From the NCBI GenBank assembly GCA_016617785.1, contig JADILM010000001.1, positions 1,798,001 to 1,862,000 of the forward strand: a stretch of 64,000 nucleotides of DNA, given 5' to 3'. The stretch's first letter is position 1, and each line of letters opens with the position of its first letter. This DNA is from Sporobolomyces roseus. Its lineage: Eukaryota > Basidiomycota > Microbotryomycetes > Sporidiobolales > Sporidiobolaceae. Under the pieces are notes generated by a model. That model was not told the origin of the DNA and made no database searches. It saw only the letters and a list, made by a program, of their open reading frames with translations. Positions 36,197 to 47,801 of this stretch are shown here, in pieces. Made by a program: the position numbers and the translations under genes.

Positions 36197-37732
36197 ATGG
36201 CCTCCATCTCGACGATCCCTCCTGAACTACTCCTCGACATCCTTTCCATCGCCGTCGCTTCCTCCCTCTTCACGCAACCTCTCATCGTTCATGATCAATT
36301 CTCTCAACTCCCTTCGATGTGTAGGACTTGCTGCTACCGTCAAATCGCAGGAGTATGCTCAACGTGGGCACAGATCGTCAGGGAAGAGTTCATGGCACGA
36401 GAGACGGTGTTTGGAGTTTACGGTTCAGAAAAGGACGAAGAGGTTTTGACGTATGTCACGAAGGATCAGGGCAAGGCTTCGAGGGTCAAGAACATCGATG
36501 CGAGTCTGAGGGGCTGGCAAGGACGGAAGAGACTGCCGCCGGTCGCTTCTTTCGACACGACGACTGAAGAAGATGGCGAAGAAACGACGGGATTCTTACA
36601 AACGAGGGAGGTTCAGCTCGAGAAACAGCGACAGCAAGTCCTTAGTCGGTACGTTGCACGATCTCCATCCCTCTTGTCTCGCTCGAGAGATGCTCACGAT
36701 TTGAACTCCTCCATAGAGATCGTCAAAGACTCGTTCGACTCCTCACGGCGTGTCGACAAGTCGAAAATTTCGACATCGACGTCGGCTTCTACAGCGCTAT
36801 TCCTCATCTTCCTGCGCTCTTCCCATCGACTATCCGATGCCTTACCCTGCGAAACTGCAATGCGCAAGAAACTTTCGACTTGATCGAGAATCTCCCTTGC
36901 CTCGAAGATCTCACTCTGCGCCTAGCTCTGTACGTTACCCCTTCTCGCTCGTGCTCGATATGAGCTCATTCCCGTGTCGAGTGCTGCAGTGACTGGCGGA
37001 TTTCGAACACTTCACCTCGACCCATCGCTACTTGCCGACTTCGACGTTTCGAGCTCTCTTTCACAGCTTTCGCATCTGCCACCTTATCCGACATTCTCAC
37101 TCTTCTATCTTCTTCGACCGAAACCCTCACTTTTCTGTCTCTTCGCAACAAAGGGAGTTCCGTCGATTCCGTCAAGTGTTTCACTCTCGTTTCAGCTGGC
37201 TTGATCTCTCACTTCGCCGGCAACCTCGAGCATCTCGTCGTCAAGGATATTCCGCGAGGAGGAAGGAGATGTCATCGTAGGTTGTCATCTCACTTCCGCA
37301 AGATGATTTCGCTGATGATTTCGCAAATCATGGACAGACTCGGAATCGACCTGGTCTTGGTTCCCATCTCGTCCCACCTCGCTTCCCCGCCTTCGCTCTC
37401 TACAGCTCACTGGTCTCCCTTCCCTCACTGCCGATCTCTTCAAATCGACTTTTCTCCTCCCTTCGACTCCTACAACGCTCGAACGCCTCACTCTCGAGGA
37501 TTTCGACTCGCCTTCACCTGAATACCTCGTCGATACTTTGGCTCGTACATCGGCGCTGCAAGGGTTGAAGATACTTGAGATAGCGGTCTCGAAGCAGGGA
37601 GAGGGAACGGAGAAAGCGACGAAAGAGATCGAATCCTGGTGTGATGGAGAGGGAAGACGAGAGAGAGGTAGGAGTGAGTTGAGGGCGAGCTGGAGGATGA
37701 GAAAAGTTGATCATGCTTGCGGGTTCTGGTGA
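36197..37732 (+). CDS. F-box/LRR-like protein
   Basis: The N-terminus MASISTIPPELLLDILSIAVASS followed by IAGVCSTWAQIVREE is an F-box-like helix pair (I-P-x-E-L-L-x-x-I ... V-C-x-x-W). Exon 1 ends in VLSR at about 36649 and is spliced to DRQRLVRLLTACRQVENF. The rest has leucine-rich-repeat style strands (IRCLTLRNCNAQETFDLI, LPCLEDLTLRLAL, LTFLSLRN, LEHLVVKDIPRG, LQGLKILEIAV). The frame changes around 37100-37500, so at least one further intron is needed; its borders are not certain. The last open frame ends at 37732 (DHACGFW). F-box proteins are SCF ubiquitin ligase adaptors. The substrate is unknown and the motif is weak, so the call is tentative. Confidence 0.55.
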
Positions 37733-38076
37733 ACGATACCTTGCGAAATCTGAACTGTAGATATGAAGAACGATACCCCCGGTGACTTCCCTTCTCCGTT
37801 CCGTTGAGAGTATCTCGCGGTGTGGCGATAACGAGTAAAGTGAGCAGGCGTTGATGATCAGAAGCGCGCCCTTGTCCCCAGCATCGCAATTTTGTCGAAA
37901 TCTGCGTCCAATCTTCGTCTCGATCTCTCTAATTCGCTTCGCTTCTTCTCGATCAGAACCGCCTCTCCCACCGTCAATCCTGATCACGTAATAATATCTA
38001 TTATACAACCTAGCGTGATGCGCTGGTACTGCTTCGTGTGAAATCCCACTATAATCTCCCATAATCCGTCAAGTCC

Positions 38077-38411
38077 CTACTTTGTCTTCGTCACATAATT
38101 GAATATTTGTTGAAGGAGCTCGAAGAAGACTGTATAAACGAGTATGATCAGCCCTCGAGTGAACTGCATGAAGAGAAGGGTAGAGAGAAATGGGAACTAA
38201 CTACCTCCACCGACGACGAAACAGAGCAAAATGACGATCCACTTTGGTATAGGCTTCTTCTCGAGTTCATCAACGACTTTCGCTTTGTTCACCTTGCCTG
38301 CCTTTTGCTGAAACGCTTGATTACGCTTGCGGAGGTCGATGTGGGAGCCAGCCTGAAAGAGTGAAGGGATCAGCTGATTTGAGGAGAGTAGGACAGCTAG
38401 AGGCGCACCAT
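38077..38411 (-). CDS. YSY6: RAMP4/SERP1 (Ysy6-type) stress-associated ER membrane protein, 67 aa
   Basis: Exon 1 codes only ATG (38411-38409) and is followed by a GTGCGC donor. Exon 2 is 38352-38205 and exon 3 is 38129-38077, all in frame (204 nt). The protein reads AGSHIDLRKRNQAFQQKAGK, then EKKPIPKWIVILLCFVVGG and FFELLQQIF. This is the RAMP4 layout: short basic cytosolic part with KxGK, a 'PIPKW' entry and one C-terminal hydrophobic anchor. The family binds the Sec61 translocon and protects nascent membrane proteins during ER stress. The length fits the family (about 65 aa). No alternative in-frame ATG was found, because reading on from the ATG hits a stop after four codons. Confidence 0.85.
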
Positions 38412-38986
38412 GGGTATATATGTGAGCTACTAGTGAGCTTAGGGAAGGATACGAGTCGGATCAAGCGAATGGTTTGAATCGAACACGTCAAAATTTTCGG
38501 AAGTCTCTTTCTTCCTCCTACTACTCACTTATATCTATCGCTTCTCCTCTGCTTCTATAGAATGCATCGCTCGGTCCACTCGACACCTCACCGACACGCG
38601 AAGTTCTCCGCTGCATAGGCTAAATTCTTCCCGTCCTTGCTTCTGCCCGTCTAATTGAATCCGATTCGCTGATGACTGATGGCACCGAGTACAGTACTGG
38701 TTTCCGTCAGCCGGTGTCGACTTCCTTGGGCCGTGATGCTCGGAATCCGCTTCGTTCTTCTTTTCCTTCTCTTGCGCTGCCTCGCTTCGTTATGACCCAC
38801 TTTGGACCGCTTCTCCGCACTTACAATTTCCGACTCGGTATGTCTCGCTCACAACTCCGTGTCCACGCCGCGGAGTAAGGAAAAGATTCACCTCTTGCCC
38901 GCTTCTTTCTTCGTTTCTCTTCCTCTCACCTTCGAGCTTGACCCTTCTACACATCGCAACCTACTCCCTCGGCACCTTAGTCAAAC
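38412..38986. other. Divergent promoter region
   Basis: About 575 bp between RAMP4 (-) and the small unknown gene (+). No further feature was recognised. Confidence 0.4.
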
Positions 38987-39604
38987 ATGGCAGATACAGA
39001 GGAGCTCAAGGCCGCAGAGGGCTTCAGAGCGCTCAAAAGCGCTGAGAAGGGCTACGTCCCTATCGCTGGACACGCTACACGAGACGAACTTGGGGATTAC
39101 GTCGACGACGTCGGACGCGCTATGGGGAAGTGGAAGAGCTGTGCTGCGAGAGAAAGACAGACAATCATAGCCACGATGAAGACGGTAGAAACTTTGATAG
39201 GTCAGAAATACCTCACGAAAGAAACCCTCGTACGGCTCCGATTATCTTCTATGACATTCGTGCGAGCGAGTATACTGATGAATCGTAGATTGGCAGAAAA
39301 CGGAGCATGAAGAAGTCAAGACCATCTTGGTAGGCCTTCTGCTGTCCAATCGCGTGATTGGTATGCCTACTGATCCAATATAGCTTAGCTGCCACAGACA
39401 GCCCATACAAGTGTAAGTTCATGGAGCCCAATCGAAAGCCTTTTGACGGTCGAACGAGCTTTGTACCATTCACTGACACAATTGTTGGTCTCTACTTAGT
39501 CAAGCGCTGTCGCTCATGAGCTAGGCACGCGAAGGATCAGTCTGCGAGCATCCCAGATCTATGGCGTGACAGACAAAGAACTTCAGCACCGCCGTCGTTG
39601 GTGA
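38987..39604 (+). CDS. Small helical protein of unknown function (127 aa)
   Basis: Exons 38987-39200, 39289-39329, 39389-39412 and 39500-39604 give an exact open frame with GT-AG introns. The first exon reads MADTEELKAAEGFRALKS, then VDDVGRAMGKWKSC, predicted to be helical and charged. The splice to DWQKTEHEEVKTIL uses the donor at 39201, because the alternative donor after position 39229 breaks this frame. The third exon is only 24 nt. The C-terminus is basic (GVTDKELQHRRRW). I recognise no family, signal peptide or membrane segment. Codon usage matches neighbours. Confidence 0.5.
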
Positions 39605-40082
39605 GCTTCGATTGCTCAATTCTGGTACGCTTTCTTCTTTCCTCATTGCTTCTCCGAGGTCTCGCTCAGCCCTTTCTTGCAAGATAGTAGGAGTTATTGA
39701 TCTGGATAGCTGTGAGGAAGTACGAGAGAGGGCTCGTCATTAGCGCGAGCGAAGAGAGGATTTTGGTTGGTTCGAGGATTTCGTCTAGTACCGTTTTTGC
39801 AGTTCAGCTTCGCTTTTGCTCGAGAGTTCGAAAGTCGTATACATCTCTGGGAGTGTAGTAAGGCCTGAGTCGGAAGTGTAGACCCACTCCTCGACGCTCT
39901 GAGAACGCAGGATGAGCAATCGAGCATTGTGTCTCCAGAGAGGAACCAACACTTCTGTTCACGACAAGACCAGCTTCCCCGAAGTCGACCCTCTCTAGGG
40001 ATCTACGCACACGATGAGTACAACACGAGGCTTTCTAGTATTCTCATGTCGTCAGGCACTCTACATTCCATCGACAATTCTT
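39605..40082. other. Intergenic between convergent genes
   Basis: About 478 bp. Short minus-strand frames are unsupported. Confidence 0.4.
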
Positions 40083-41065
40083 TCACTTCGCAAGGAAGAG
40101 TCCAGGAAAGTGATACCTCATCGGAGATATGATTTGAGTGGTCGAAGAAGGAAGAGGAGCGGGATAGGCGCCGGTGCGAGTTGAGGGAGAAGCTGGAATC
40201 GAGAGAGGAGCGACTTTGATCGATGAACGAGTTTGTCGACGAGTGTACGGTAGAGATTGCGACGAGTTGTGGTCGATGTTCGAAGCCGGTCCTTTGTACG
40301 AGACCGTCGAATCAGCGAGATTCGACTCGGGTTCTTCGTGAGATTCGACTTGATCTGAAAGTTCCATCGGTTCGCTTTCTGATTCATCTTCTTCCTCTCG
40401 ACCATCATCCTCTTGTTCGCTGTCACCCTGATCACTATCGACATCAACTAGCTCGTCGAGAGAGAGACCGAGACGTTTTGAGATGTTGGCTAGAGTGGTT
40501 TTGAGCGAAGTTGTTGTTTGTGAATTCTTGCTTTCGTCGAGCTGAACGAGCAATTGACTGCGACCGAACGAAGAGGTGAGATACCAGAATAGAAAGGAGT
40601 AGCGGAGACTGACGAGAGGGTATTGAGATCATTGGAAGAAAGTTGAGGGAACTTGACGTTGAGCGAGTAACGTTTGTAGGTGCAAGAAATTCCGGTAGAT
40701 TGACCTGCGAAGTGAACGGCGCTAAGCATACTTGAGAAAGAGCTGAGAAGCGAGATTGACTCACAAGAGCCGCAGGGTTCTTTGAGATTGCACTGCTCGG
40801 AAACGTCAAGAATAAGTTTCGAATTCGAGAATTGCAAGAAAGGAAACGACAACGAGCTTACCCTCCTCTTCTTCTTCTTGCACGAGTCACATACTTCAGA
40901 GATCCTCTTTCGTGAGCGTCTAGTCTTTGCGGAGGTCTTTGTGGGTCGAAAGCTGGAAGGAGGAGGAGGAGAAGAGCGGAGAGGCGAAGTAGGAGGCGAC
41001 GGAGTTGAGCTGCTCGATCCGGAGGACACTGACGACGAAGAGGAGATACTTGGAGCGTTGTCCAT
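40083..41065 (-). CDS. Short Zn2Cys6 binuclear-cluster transcription factor
   Basis: Exon 1 is 41065-40862 (Ser/Pro-rich, then RKRISEVCDSCKKKKRR). Exon 2 is 40792-40765, only 28 nt (CNLKEPCGS plus one base). Exon 3 starts at 40704 (T|GT = Cys, then QSTGISCTYKRY), and a last exon ends at 40083. Together they give the perfect spacing Cx2Cx6Cx5Cx2Cx6C of a fungal zinc cluster. After it, LLVQLDESKNSQTTTSLKTTLANISKRLGLSLDELV resembles a short coiled dimerisation helix, followed by an acidic stretch. The protein has no room for the large fungal-specific regulatory domain. It is a nuclear DNA-binding regulator by family; the targets are unknown. Confidence 0.82.
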
Positions 41066-41664
41066 ACTGGCGCGAACTTGTTCGAGACCGAGAACGAGGA
41101 CAGAAGTACGTTCAAGTTGAATGAGAGCTGATCTCGAGCCGCTTCGACTCTGCGGGAAGGAACCGGAGATCAGCTACCTTGTCACCTGAGGTTCTGAGCA
41201 GCGGACGAGGGAAGTGCAGCGAACAAAGCCTGGTGACTGAGTGGAGAAGAGGAGAAGAAGGAAGCGAAAGATCGAAAACGAAAGCAAGTCAAGATGATCC
41301 CCGTCGCACCGTCTTCATCGATTGCGATGCTTCTCAAAATCAGCTGTTGATATGCCGTTGATACACTCTGGCCCATGTTAGCATCTGAAATGGTAGAGAT
41401 AGGACGCAAGAGAAACAGTGAGTTGGGAAATCTGAGGGAGAGAGCGAGAAGATAGAAGCTATGAATTCGCTCAGCCTGTGAGCTCCTTGACCCATTACTC
41501 TACTGAGCGAGAGCAGTACTATCGGCGTCGATGTGATTGGTAGAAGTGCAACCCTCGAAACGATTTGATCGGTTCACTTCATCCCAATCTACTCACATCA
41601 CTCAAGTGAGCTACGAGCTGCTCTATTCTGATCAGAAGAGCCCCCTGACACTTTCTGAAACAGC
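41066..41664. other. Divergent promoter region
   Basis: About 600 bp between the zinc-cluster gene (-) and the mitochondrial protein gene (+). Nothing else was recognised. Confidence 0.4.
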
Positions 41665-42684
41665 ATGTTCGCCCTCAAAGCTGCTAGTCGGTTTACAGCA
41701 ACTTCATCTCAACTTTCAAACCAAGTTTCCCGTTCAATTTCCCGCTCCCTCTCTACCGAATCCACTCCAGCTTCACAAGACTCGCATGAAGCTCAAGGTC
41801 GACAGCGTGAACGCTCGATTCGTAAAGTGAGCGAAGAAGGAGGAGCTCACTCTCAATTGATCGCTCTCGCCGTAAAGAACACTGAGAAAGGTCAAGCGAA
41901 ACCTAACAAAGCTGGTGGAGCACAAACGAAGGAATCGAGATTGGAACAGGCAAAGAGACAGATGGAAAGGAGGAAGAACGAGAACAAATCAACCGATTCT
42001 CTCTCTTCCTCACCCCGAACTCCTCGTCCCTCCTCTGGCTCATCCCAAGGTCAATCCCGACTTGGTTCAAACCTTTCCAACCGGCGTCCTCAGCAGCAGC
42101 AACAGTCGCAACCTCAGCGATCAGCTACGGATCCCATCTCTCTCCTTAGAGGAAACGCTGAACGAAGACCTTTCAACCCTCGATTCCCTTCCTCCTCTGC
42201 ACCGGGAGACCGTCCTCCTCGTTCCCAATCCTCTTCTCCTCGATCTCCCCGCTCCGCATCCTCCTCGAAATCCGGTTCGAAACCAAAAGGAGGAAACCGA
42301 CGACAAAACTCTTCTTCCCCTACCTCGAACTTCTCTGCAGAAGACACGAAACCTCTCGAACCTCCTTCCGGTATCGCTTACCCTTCGGTCAACCTCGCTC
42401 AACTCTTACGTGCGGATCTAGCGGCGAAGGCACTCCAAGTGAAACAAGCGGTTGGACAAGGATTGTTGGATGAGGATGCCGAAACTCAGGAAGCGAGGGA
42501 ACACGCTAGGAAAGTCATGAGTGGGGATTACTCGCAATGGTCGAAGGAGAGCAGTGAGGGAAAGGAGGGAAAGGGAAAGGGCAAGAAAGCGGTTGAACAT
42601 GCGAGAACTTTGTTGGCGAGAAACGCAAGTGTCGGATTGGAAGGGAGGGAAGCGTTCATGTCCAAGTTGAAGGAGGTCCTGTAG
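41665..42684 (+). CDS. Intronless, probably mitochondrial, low-complexity protein (339 aa)
   Basis: A single exon of 340 codons starts MFALKAASRFTATSSQLSNQ and continues VSRSISRSLSTE, a typical mitochondrial presequence with likely cleavage around residue 30. The middle is Ser/Arg/Pro/Gln-rich and disordered (RRPQQQQQSQPQRS, SSSPRSPRSASSSKSGSK). The C-terminal third is more ordered: YPSVNLAQLLRADLAAKALQVKQAVGQGLL and YSQWSKESSEG, ending in LLARNASVGLEGREAFMSKLKEVL. Such layout is seen in lineage-specific mitochondrial ribosomal or assembly proteins, but I recognise no family. The absence of introns contrasts with its neighbours. Confidence 0.65.
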   Translation: MFALKAASRFTATSSQLSNQVSRSISRSLSTESTPASQDSHEAQGRQRERSIRKVSEEGGAHSQLIALAVKNTEKGQAKPNKAGGAQTKESRLEQAKRQMERRKNENKSTDSLSSSPRTPRPSSGSSQGQSRLGSNLSNRRPQQQQQSQPQRSATDPISLLRGNAERRPFNPRFPSSSAPGDRPPRSQSSSPRSPRSASSSKSGSKPKGGNRRQNSSSPTSNFSAEDTKPLEPPSGIAYPSVNLAQLLRADLAAKALQVKQAVGQGLLDEDAETQEAREHARKVMSGDYSQWSKESSEGKEGKGKGKKAVEHARTLLARNASVGLEGREAFMSKLKEVL

Positions 42685-43050
42685 ATCGTGTTAACATACT
42701 CTCTGCATTCATCTCTCTCAACGGTTTGAAGTTTGCGAGGATGAGAAGAGAGAGCTAGAATAGGGTTTTCACTCTGGATTCCGATGCCGCCGCGTTCAGC
42801 ACGAATAGACTACTACAAACATACAGAAGGAGGATCAAACAAGGAGAGCCAAAACAGCAGGATACAAGAGAGGGAGAGGGGGGAATAGAGAGCCAAAACG
42901 GACGATCGAGGAAAACTGAGGGTTTTGAACAAGAAAGGAAGGGGTTGACTGAATCGACTGCACGCGAGGGGACGACGTGTAGGAGGATTCAAGTCGGTAT
43001 AGGAAAGGGTATAGTGGGGGAGATTAGAGTTGTAGATATAGAAGGTGGGT
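42685..43050. other. Intergenic between convergent genes
   Basis: About 366 bp of 3' flank. Nothing recognised. Confidence 0.4.
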
Positions 43051-44739
43051 TTAGACGAGTACGAGGTAGTTTGAAGGAACGATTCCTTTCGTACTATCCG
43101 ACTTTCTCGCCTGCCACCATTTACCCGAGTTGTCGAGAATGTCGAGGATTTCTCCCTTTGCGAACGAAATCTCGTTGGGATCATCGGGAGAAGCAGAGTC
43201 TGAATGTCATCTCGAACTCGATCAGTAAGCAAGACCTTCAAGAGACACAGAGACTGAAGAGAAACTTACAGGAGTAGAGAGCTCTAGCTTTGAGTACCGC
43301 GTATTCAGGAGCGATACTTTCACCTCCACCTTGAGATTGTAACCCGTTCCCTCCCAACAACGCACCATTCTCCATCCCACCCATTCCCAAATCTGCAACA
43401 CTCATCTGCGCCTGTCCTCCCAATCCTCCCATCCCTCCTTGGTTCTGCCCGTGACTTCCAGGACCTCCCGAATTCTTGTGAGAAGAATGTTGACTGTTTA
43501 ATCCAACCCCTTGATAACCGCCTCCTCCAGAGTAACTGACGGCGGCGGTACTTCCTCCAGGGTGTGACATGCCGAGTTGGGATTGAGATCCAGTTCCTTG
43601 TTGACGAGACATGACGGAGTTCGCACCGAGTCCTCGTCGAGTCGAGTTTTGCGCGATCGAGGAAGATGAGGAAGAGATTCGAGAGGAGAACGAGATGGAC
43701 GATCCGGAATCGAATAGGTTGGGCCAGAATGTGTTGGGTTCGGAAGTCAAGTAGAGCAGCCAGAGGATCTGTTTTCGGGAGATATGAACTGAGCGAATGA
43801 AACGGAAGAAGGGAAGAGGGAAAGAAGTCTTACGTCTACGACAGCGAGAAGTAGCCATCCTGCCCCAACAGCAAGTTGGAACGAGGTAGTGTTGAAGATA
43901 CCGGAGCTGTGAACGAAACCTGATACGTCAACACCCAGCTAAAGTTTAGCGCTGACGAAGCAAAGTCCACTCACTTGACGCCGATAACAGCCATCACTAC
44001 AGCGATAGCCAAGAAGATAGAGAGCTGTGAACGGCGGAATTCCATCAATTCTGCCTTTTTCGAATGTAAAAATTCAAGAGAAAGCTGGCTCACCTGGAAT
44101 CTGTTTGAACCGAGAGTACCTCTAGCCAGCGTAATGAATACTCCCAAGTTGATGAACATCTGTAAGAAGATACCTACAGAAGCCCGAGAACAGAATGAAA
44201 ATGTCAGTGAAACTTCGCATGAGAGTTTCGGCTCGATAGAGAGGAGAGAGCTCACCGAACCAAGGAGCTCCTACTGCTGATCCCGAACTGTTGGGTTGAG
44301 CATGATCTATTTGACGTAACCGAGCGAAGGGGGGAAATCAGTTATCGCTCTGACTTTCGCTAGATTCAAACTTTGCTTCTCCTCCTTTTTCGCTCGCTTT
44401 TCCAGGTACAGCGACAGATACTTACATTTCGATTCGAGTACAATCTCTGTTCAAGAAGGAAGGAGAGTAAAGTTACAGTTTCAGTGATCGAACTTCGTTT
44501 CGGTGAGATTGAAAAGTGATTTGGGAACTCACGACCAATCAAAGCAGTCCACCAGCCAGCGATTGCGATCAAACTCGTGATGAGGAAGAAAGGATGCGAG
44601 AAGCTGCAGTCGAACCAAGTCAAGAATTGAGGGGAGTTTGGAGCCGAGCGAGACGGAAGGTTCAGTTCTTTGAATTCGAGAGGAGGGAGAGGATAGAGAG
44701 AGCGTACACTGGTCTAGGATCGAAACCGCCCCTTGCCAT
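43051..44739 (-). CDS. SHO1: SHO1-type high-osmolarity sensor (four TM helices plus SH3)
   Basis: The start at 44739 reads [11 protein letters not shown]. Short exons then give [66 protein letters not shown], a helix [17 protein letters not shown] and [14 protein letters not shown] joined to [15 protein letters not shown]. These are the four membrane helices of Sho1. A Gly/Ser/Gln-rich linker follows, ending in [13 protein letters not shown]. The last exon encodes the SH3 domain ([43 protein letters not shown]), which in yeast recruits Pbs2 into the HOG MAPK pathway. Order, spacing and SH3 signature fit Sho1 completely. Plasma membrane location is inferred from the family. Confidence 0.93.
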
Positions 44740-45439
44740 GATGCTTCTACTGACTATTTAGGTTGGAAAGGGAGAGTCGAGAGATTTCGCTAGTGGAAAA
44801 GTCGAAGGGGTTCCCAAAGTTCCGACTTTTTACTTGGATGGTTCAAAAGAGTGACGAGGGTTTGATTGGGTTAGGGTGATACGATCGAGTAGCTGAGCTG
44901 CAAAGGTGAGAGTCGAGTGAGGGTGAAAGTAGTTGAAATTGGTTCGATCAAGCCTCTTGTGATTCTTGCGTCCAAGTCGCAAAAAAGACCTTTCCAATTC
45001 CGCATCCGGCAATCTCTTTGTCTTGCGCTCTCGATTGAAAGGTAATACAGTCTATTACTACCGTACCGAGTGGAGCAAGTCCCGTTCCGATGAAAGCAAA
45101 CTCCAACAGAGATCCTTGACCCAAATCGCGACTTCTTTTAGCTCCTCACTTCCCTCTCTACCCCTCGCCAGATCGAACGGCACTCAAGTAAGTGATCATC
45201 ATGAGAGGGATCAAAGGGAGATATTTTGTGTTGCACAAACCAAATAAACAACGAAAGAAAGAAAAGAAACGTGAATTTTGACTGAACCACCAACAATCGG
45301 TCTTCCTCCTCTTCTCAATCCACCGACTCATACATAAACCTCGCCTCTCAAGTCAATTTAGCGCTATTCGAACGCGTTCTCCAACCCGATCAGCTCGTTC
45401 TCGACTCAAGAGAGAGATTTTAGGGAACGAAAAGACTTA
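44740..45439. other. Intergenic, about 700 bp
   Basis: Contains only short frames without motifs, including a 93-codon + frame (44966-45247) rejected for lack of support. It is upstream of SHO1 and downstream of ATP20. Confidence 0.4.
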
Positions 45440-46436
45440 CTACCTAGACTCATCCAATTCATACCCTACAACATGCCTCCTCCCCAACATTTCACCAATC
45501 GAAAAGATTCCGTACGCCTCGACTCCGTACAAGATCCAACGTTTGTATTCACCCGATTCGTACAACTTTTGCCAGAATCCGAGGTGAGGCGCTTGGCGTA
45601 CGAAATGCTGGTCTACACGACCGACGGGGGTTGTGAGGAAACCGCGAGTGAGAGGTTTGGTTATGGAAGAAGGGGCGGGAAAGAGGATAGAGGATTGGGA
45701 ACGAGGAAAGAGGGAGAATTTGAGTGCATTGCGAAAGTGAGTGAAATTGGTGAGATATTTCGAGGATGAGCGGAAGAGCACGCGGTCGGATTCGAAGGGT
45801 TACGATGGTACAGTTGGCGATAGGACGATGGATAGATGTGGCAAGGAAGCGGGACGAGATGAGGGAGGTAGGAAAGAGGTTAGGGGTCGAAAGTGAAATG
45901 TCAACTTCTCGCAGTTCACGATACAGCGCTGCAATGGGTTTACTTACAGGTAGAGTAGAAAGTTGAGAAAGGAGGAGGAGCGAGGTTCTCTTTTTGGTAG
46001 ACTTGCTTTGCGAACTCTTTAGCGACGGAAGCCTGTCAAGAGTTCGATACAATCAGAGTTTCAGTTCTCGATCCTCGCGTATGGTACGGGTGGGAATATT
46101 TTACATACGTTGTAGAAGATGGGTTGCTTGTAAGCTGTTTACATGAGCAGAAGTGTGAGTGCAAAGTGAAACGGGGAATCGGGAGAGATTCGTCAGAAAC
46201 AGAGAGAGAGACTGACAACCAAGAGCGTCTCCAACTCGTTGTTGAGCGGTACCCAATAATTGACTAGCACGTTGAGTAGCTTGACCAGCGACCTCTTTGG
46301 CTTTATCGGCAGCTTGTTGAGCCTTTTGACCGACTTCTTCGGTAGATTGACCAGTCGATTTACTAGACGCTTGACGAGCTTGTTGTCTCAAAGGACGAGC
46401 TGATCTAGCTAACGAAGTTCGTACTGATGAGAACAT
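45440..46436 (-). CDS. ATP20: Mitochondrial F1Fo ATP synthase subunit g
   Basis: The N-terminal exon from 46436 reads MFSSVRTSLARSARPLRQQ (presequence), then a coiled ATEEVGQKAQQAADKAKEVAGQATQRASQLLG-type segment. Short exons AYKQPIFYN and ASVAKEFAKQVYQKENLAPP follow, and the last exon gives LYESGEYKRWILYGVEAYGIFSIGEMLGRRHVVGYELDESR. The late helix with GxxxG-like spacing and GEMLGRRHVVGY matches subunit g (the 'GEMIGRR.VVGY' tail). Subunit g sits in the inner membrane and supports ATP synthase dimerisation and cristae shape. The stop at 45440 is followed by convergent or intergenic sequence. About four or five introns are present; exact borders in the middle are approximate. Confidence 0.88.
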
Positions 46437-47801
46437 GGTATCGTCGGGTCGAGTAGAGATCAAGGGGAGTCACTCGATTTCAATCGACTTCAATGTCCAA
46501 TTCGTCTCTCTCTTTCCTTCACTTCACTTCTAATTCTCGACTTCAACCTCTCAACGCATAAAGATGGTCTGACTGGTTAGTCTCTCTCATCCTTACTCTG
46601 TTACAACACTTCAAAAGCATCTCTGTTTTGGCAAAGACGAGAACGTTTTAACTTTTAAACCCTTGAGCGGACCTCCTTAGCATGACTCGCTCTGCACTTG
46701 GTCTGCCTATGTGGGACTAACCTATAACACAAAACACTGAAAATCCTGAGCCATATCACCCCTCCTCTACTCTTCACACAACCCTCCCGAATCGATCTGA
46801 GGAACTGTTTTTGAGCTGACCATTTTATCGTCTTTCTCTCTCGTTCCTCTAGGTTGCTACTCGCTCATTACATCACTAGCTACCCGCTCTGCACACAAGA
46901 TAAAATGGTTTGGAGTCGGCGCTCTAAGCAAGGTGAAGATGGCTCAAATTCGTGATATCTCGACTTTGGTCACGCGAAGACGCTCGCTTCTCTCGACACC
47001 AAGGTCAACATGAAACAAACAATAGGATCCCTTCACTCAGCTTTCGAGGTTAGTCTCGCTCCCGCTTCTCCTTTCGTCTCCCTTCATCCCCATTCCCATC
47101 ACTCTCCATCCCTTCCCTCTCCCGGCTTCGCCCACCTCGTACTTTCTCTCCGACTCTACGGCTATGATTTCATATAACGATTAGTCTTTCCTAATTTCAT
47201 CAACGGAGCATCGGGCTTCAAAATCCGATCGACTCTTAGTTGTTGCGGACATTTCTCGCAAGAGTATACGCTGAGCCTATACATCAATCTTCGACAATCG
47301 AGACGCATTAGAGACCATGAACTGATCAGTTTTGTTTATCGATCTGCAGTATTAACATCAAGTTCAAGCTGAGAAGAGTTCCTTTTTTTCTCGTGGATCG
47401 TGGATTCCTTCGGAACTATTCTAGTTGTGCAAATCCCCATGCTTCTCATTCTCTACAGACTGTCCGAGCGACGACATGTGAGCGATGCGAGAGACTGTTT
47501 GCCAGTGAGAATGAAACTTGTGTGAGAACGCTGTTGAAGGGACCGCTTGCGATTTTGCTTCGTAGAGTCGTCAATCAGCCCGGAACCAAGGGCACTCTGC
47601 TGCGAGTCTGCCTTCAAGATGCAAGAGGTCACGAGACGCGAACAGGCGAAAACGAAGCTGGAAACAAAAGTGTCTATTGGAGAAATTTGCAAAGTCAGTC
47701 AAAGCAACGAGGGGGAGGTACTGAAACGACGGTCATTGATACGATCTATAGTCGAGAGAGGGCGGAAGGGATATCGTATATATGGGAAAGGGGGTTATAG
47801 T
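46437..47801. other. Intergenic, about 1.36 kb
   Basis: The longest gene-free stretch outside the 16-26 kb block. A small possible exon (MKQTIGSLHSAFE, 47010 onward, followed by a GTTAGT donor) and a 135-codon frame at 47393-47800 were considered but neither has a family match or consistent splicing. It may hold the ATP20 promoter and an unrecognised non-coding RNA. Confidence 0.4.

Noticed and set aside
37514..38062. 182-codon minus frame (MGDYSGISHEAVP...)
   Set aside because: It overlaps the 3' exon of the F-box gene antisense and the 3' flank of RAMP4; no domain.
47393..47800. 135-codon + frame between ATP20 and UAP1
   Set aside because: Opens at a non-ATG codon, has random composition, and no match or splice support.
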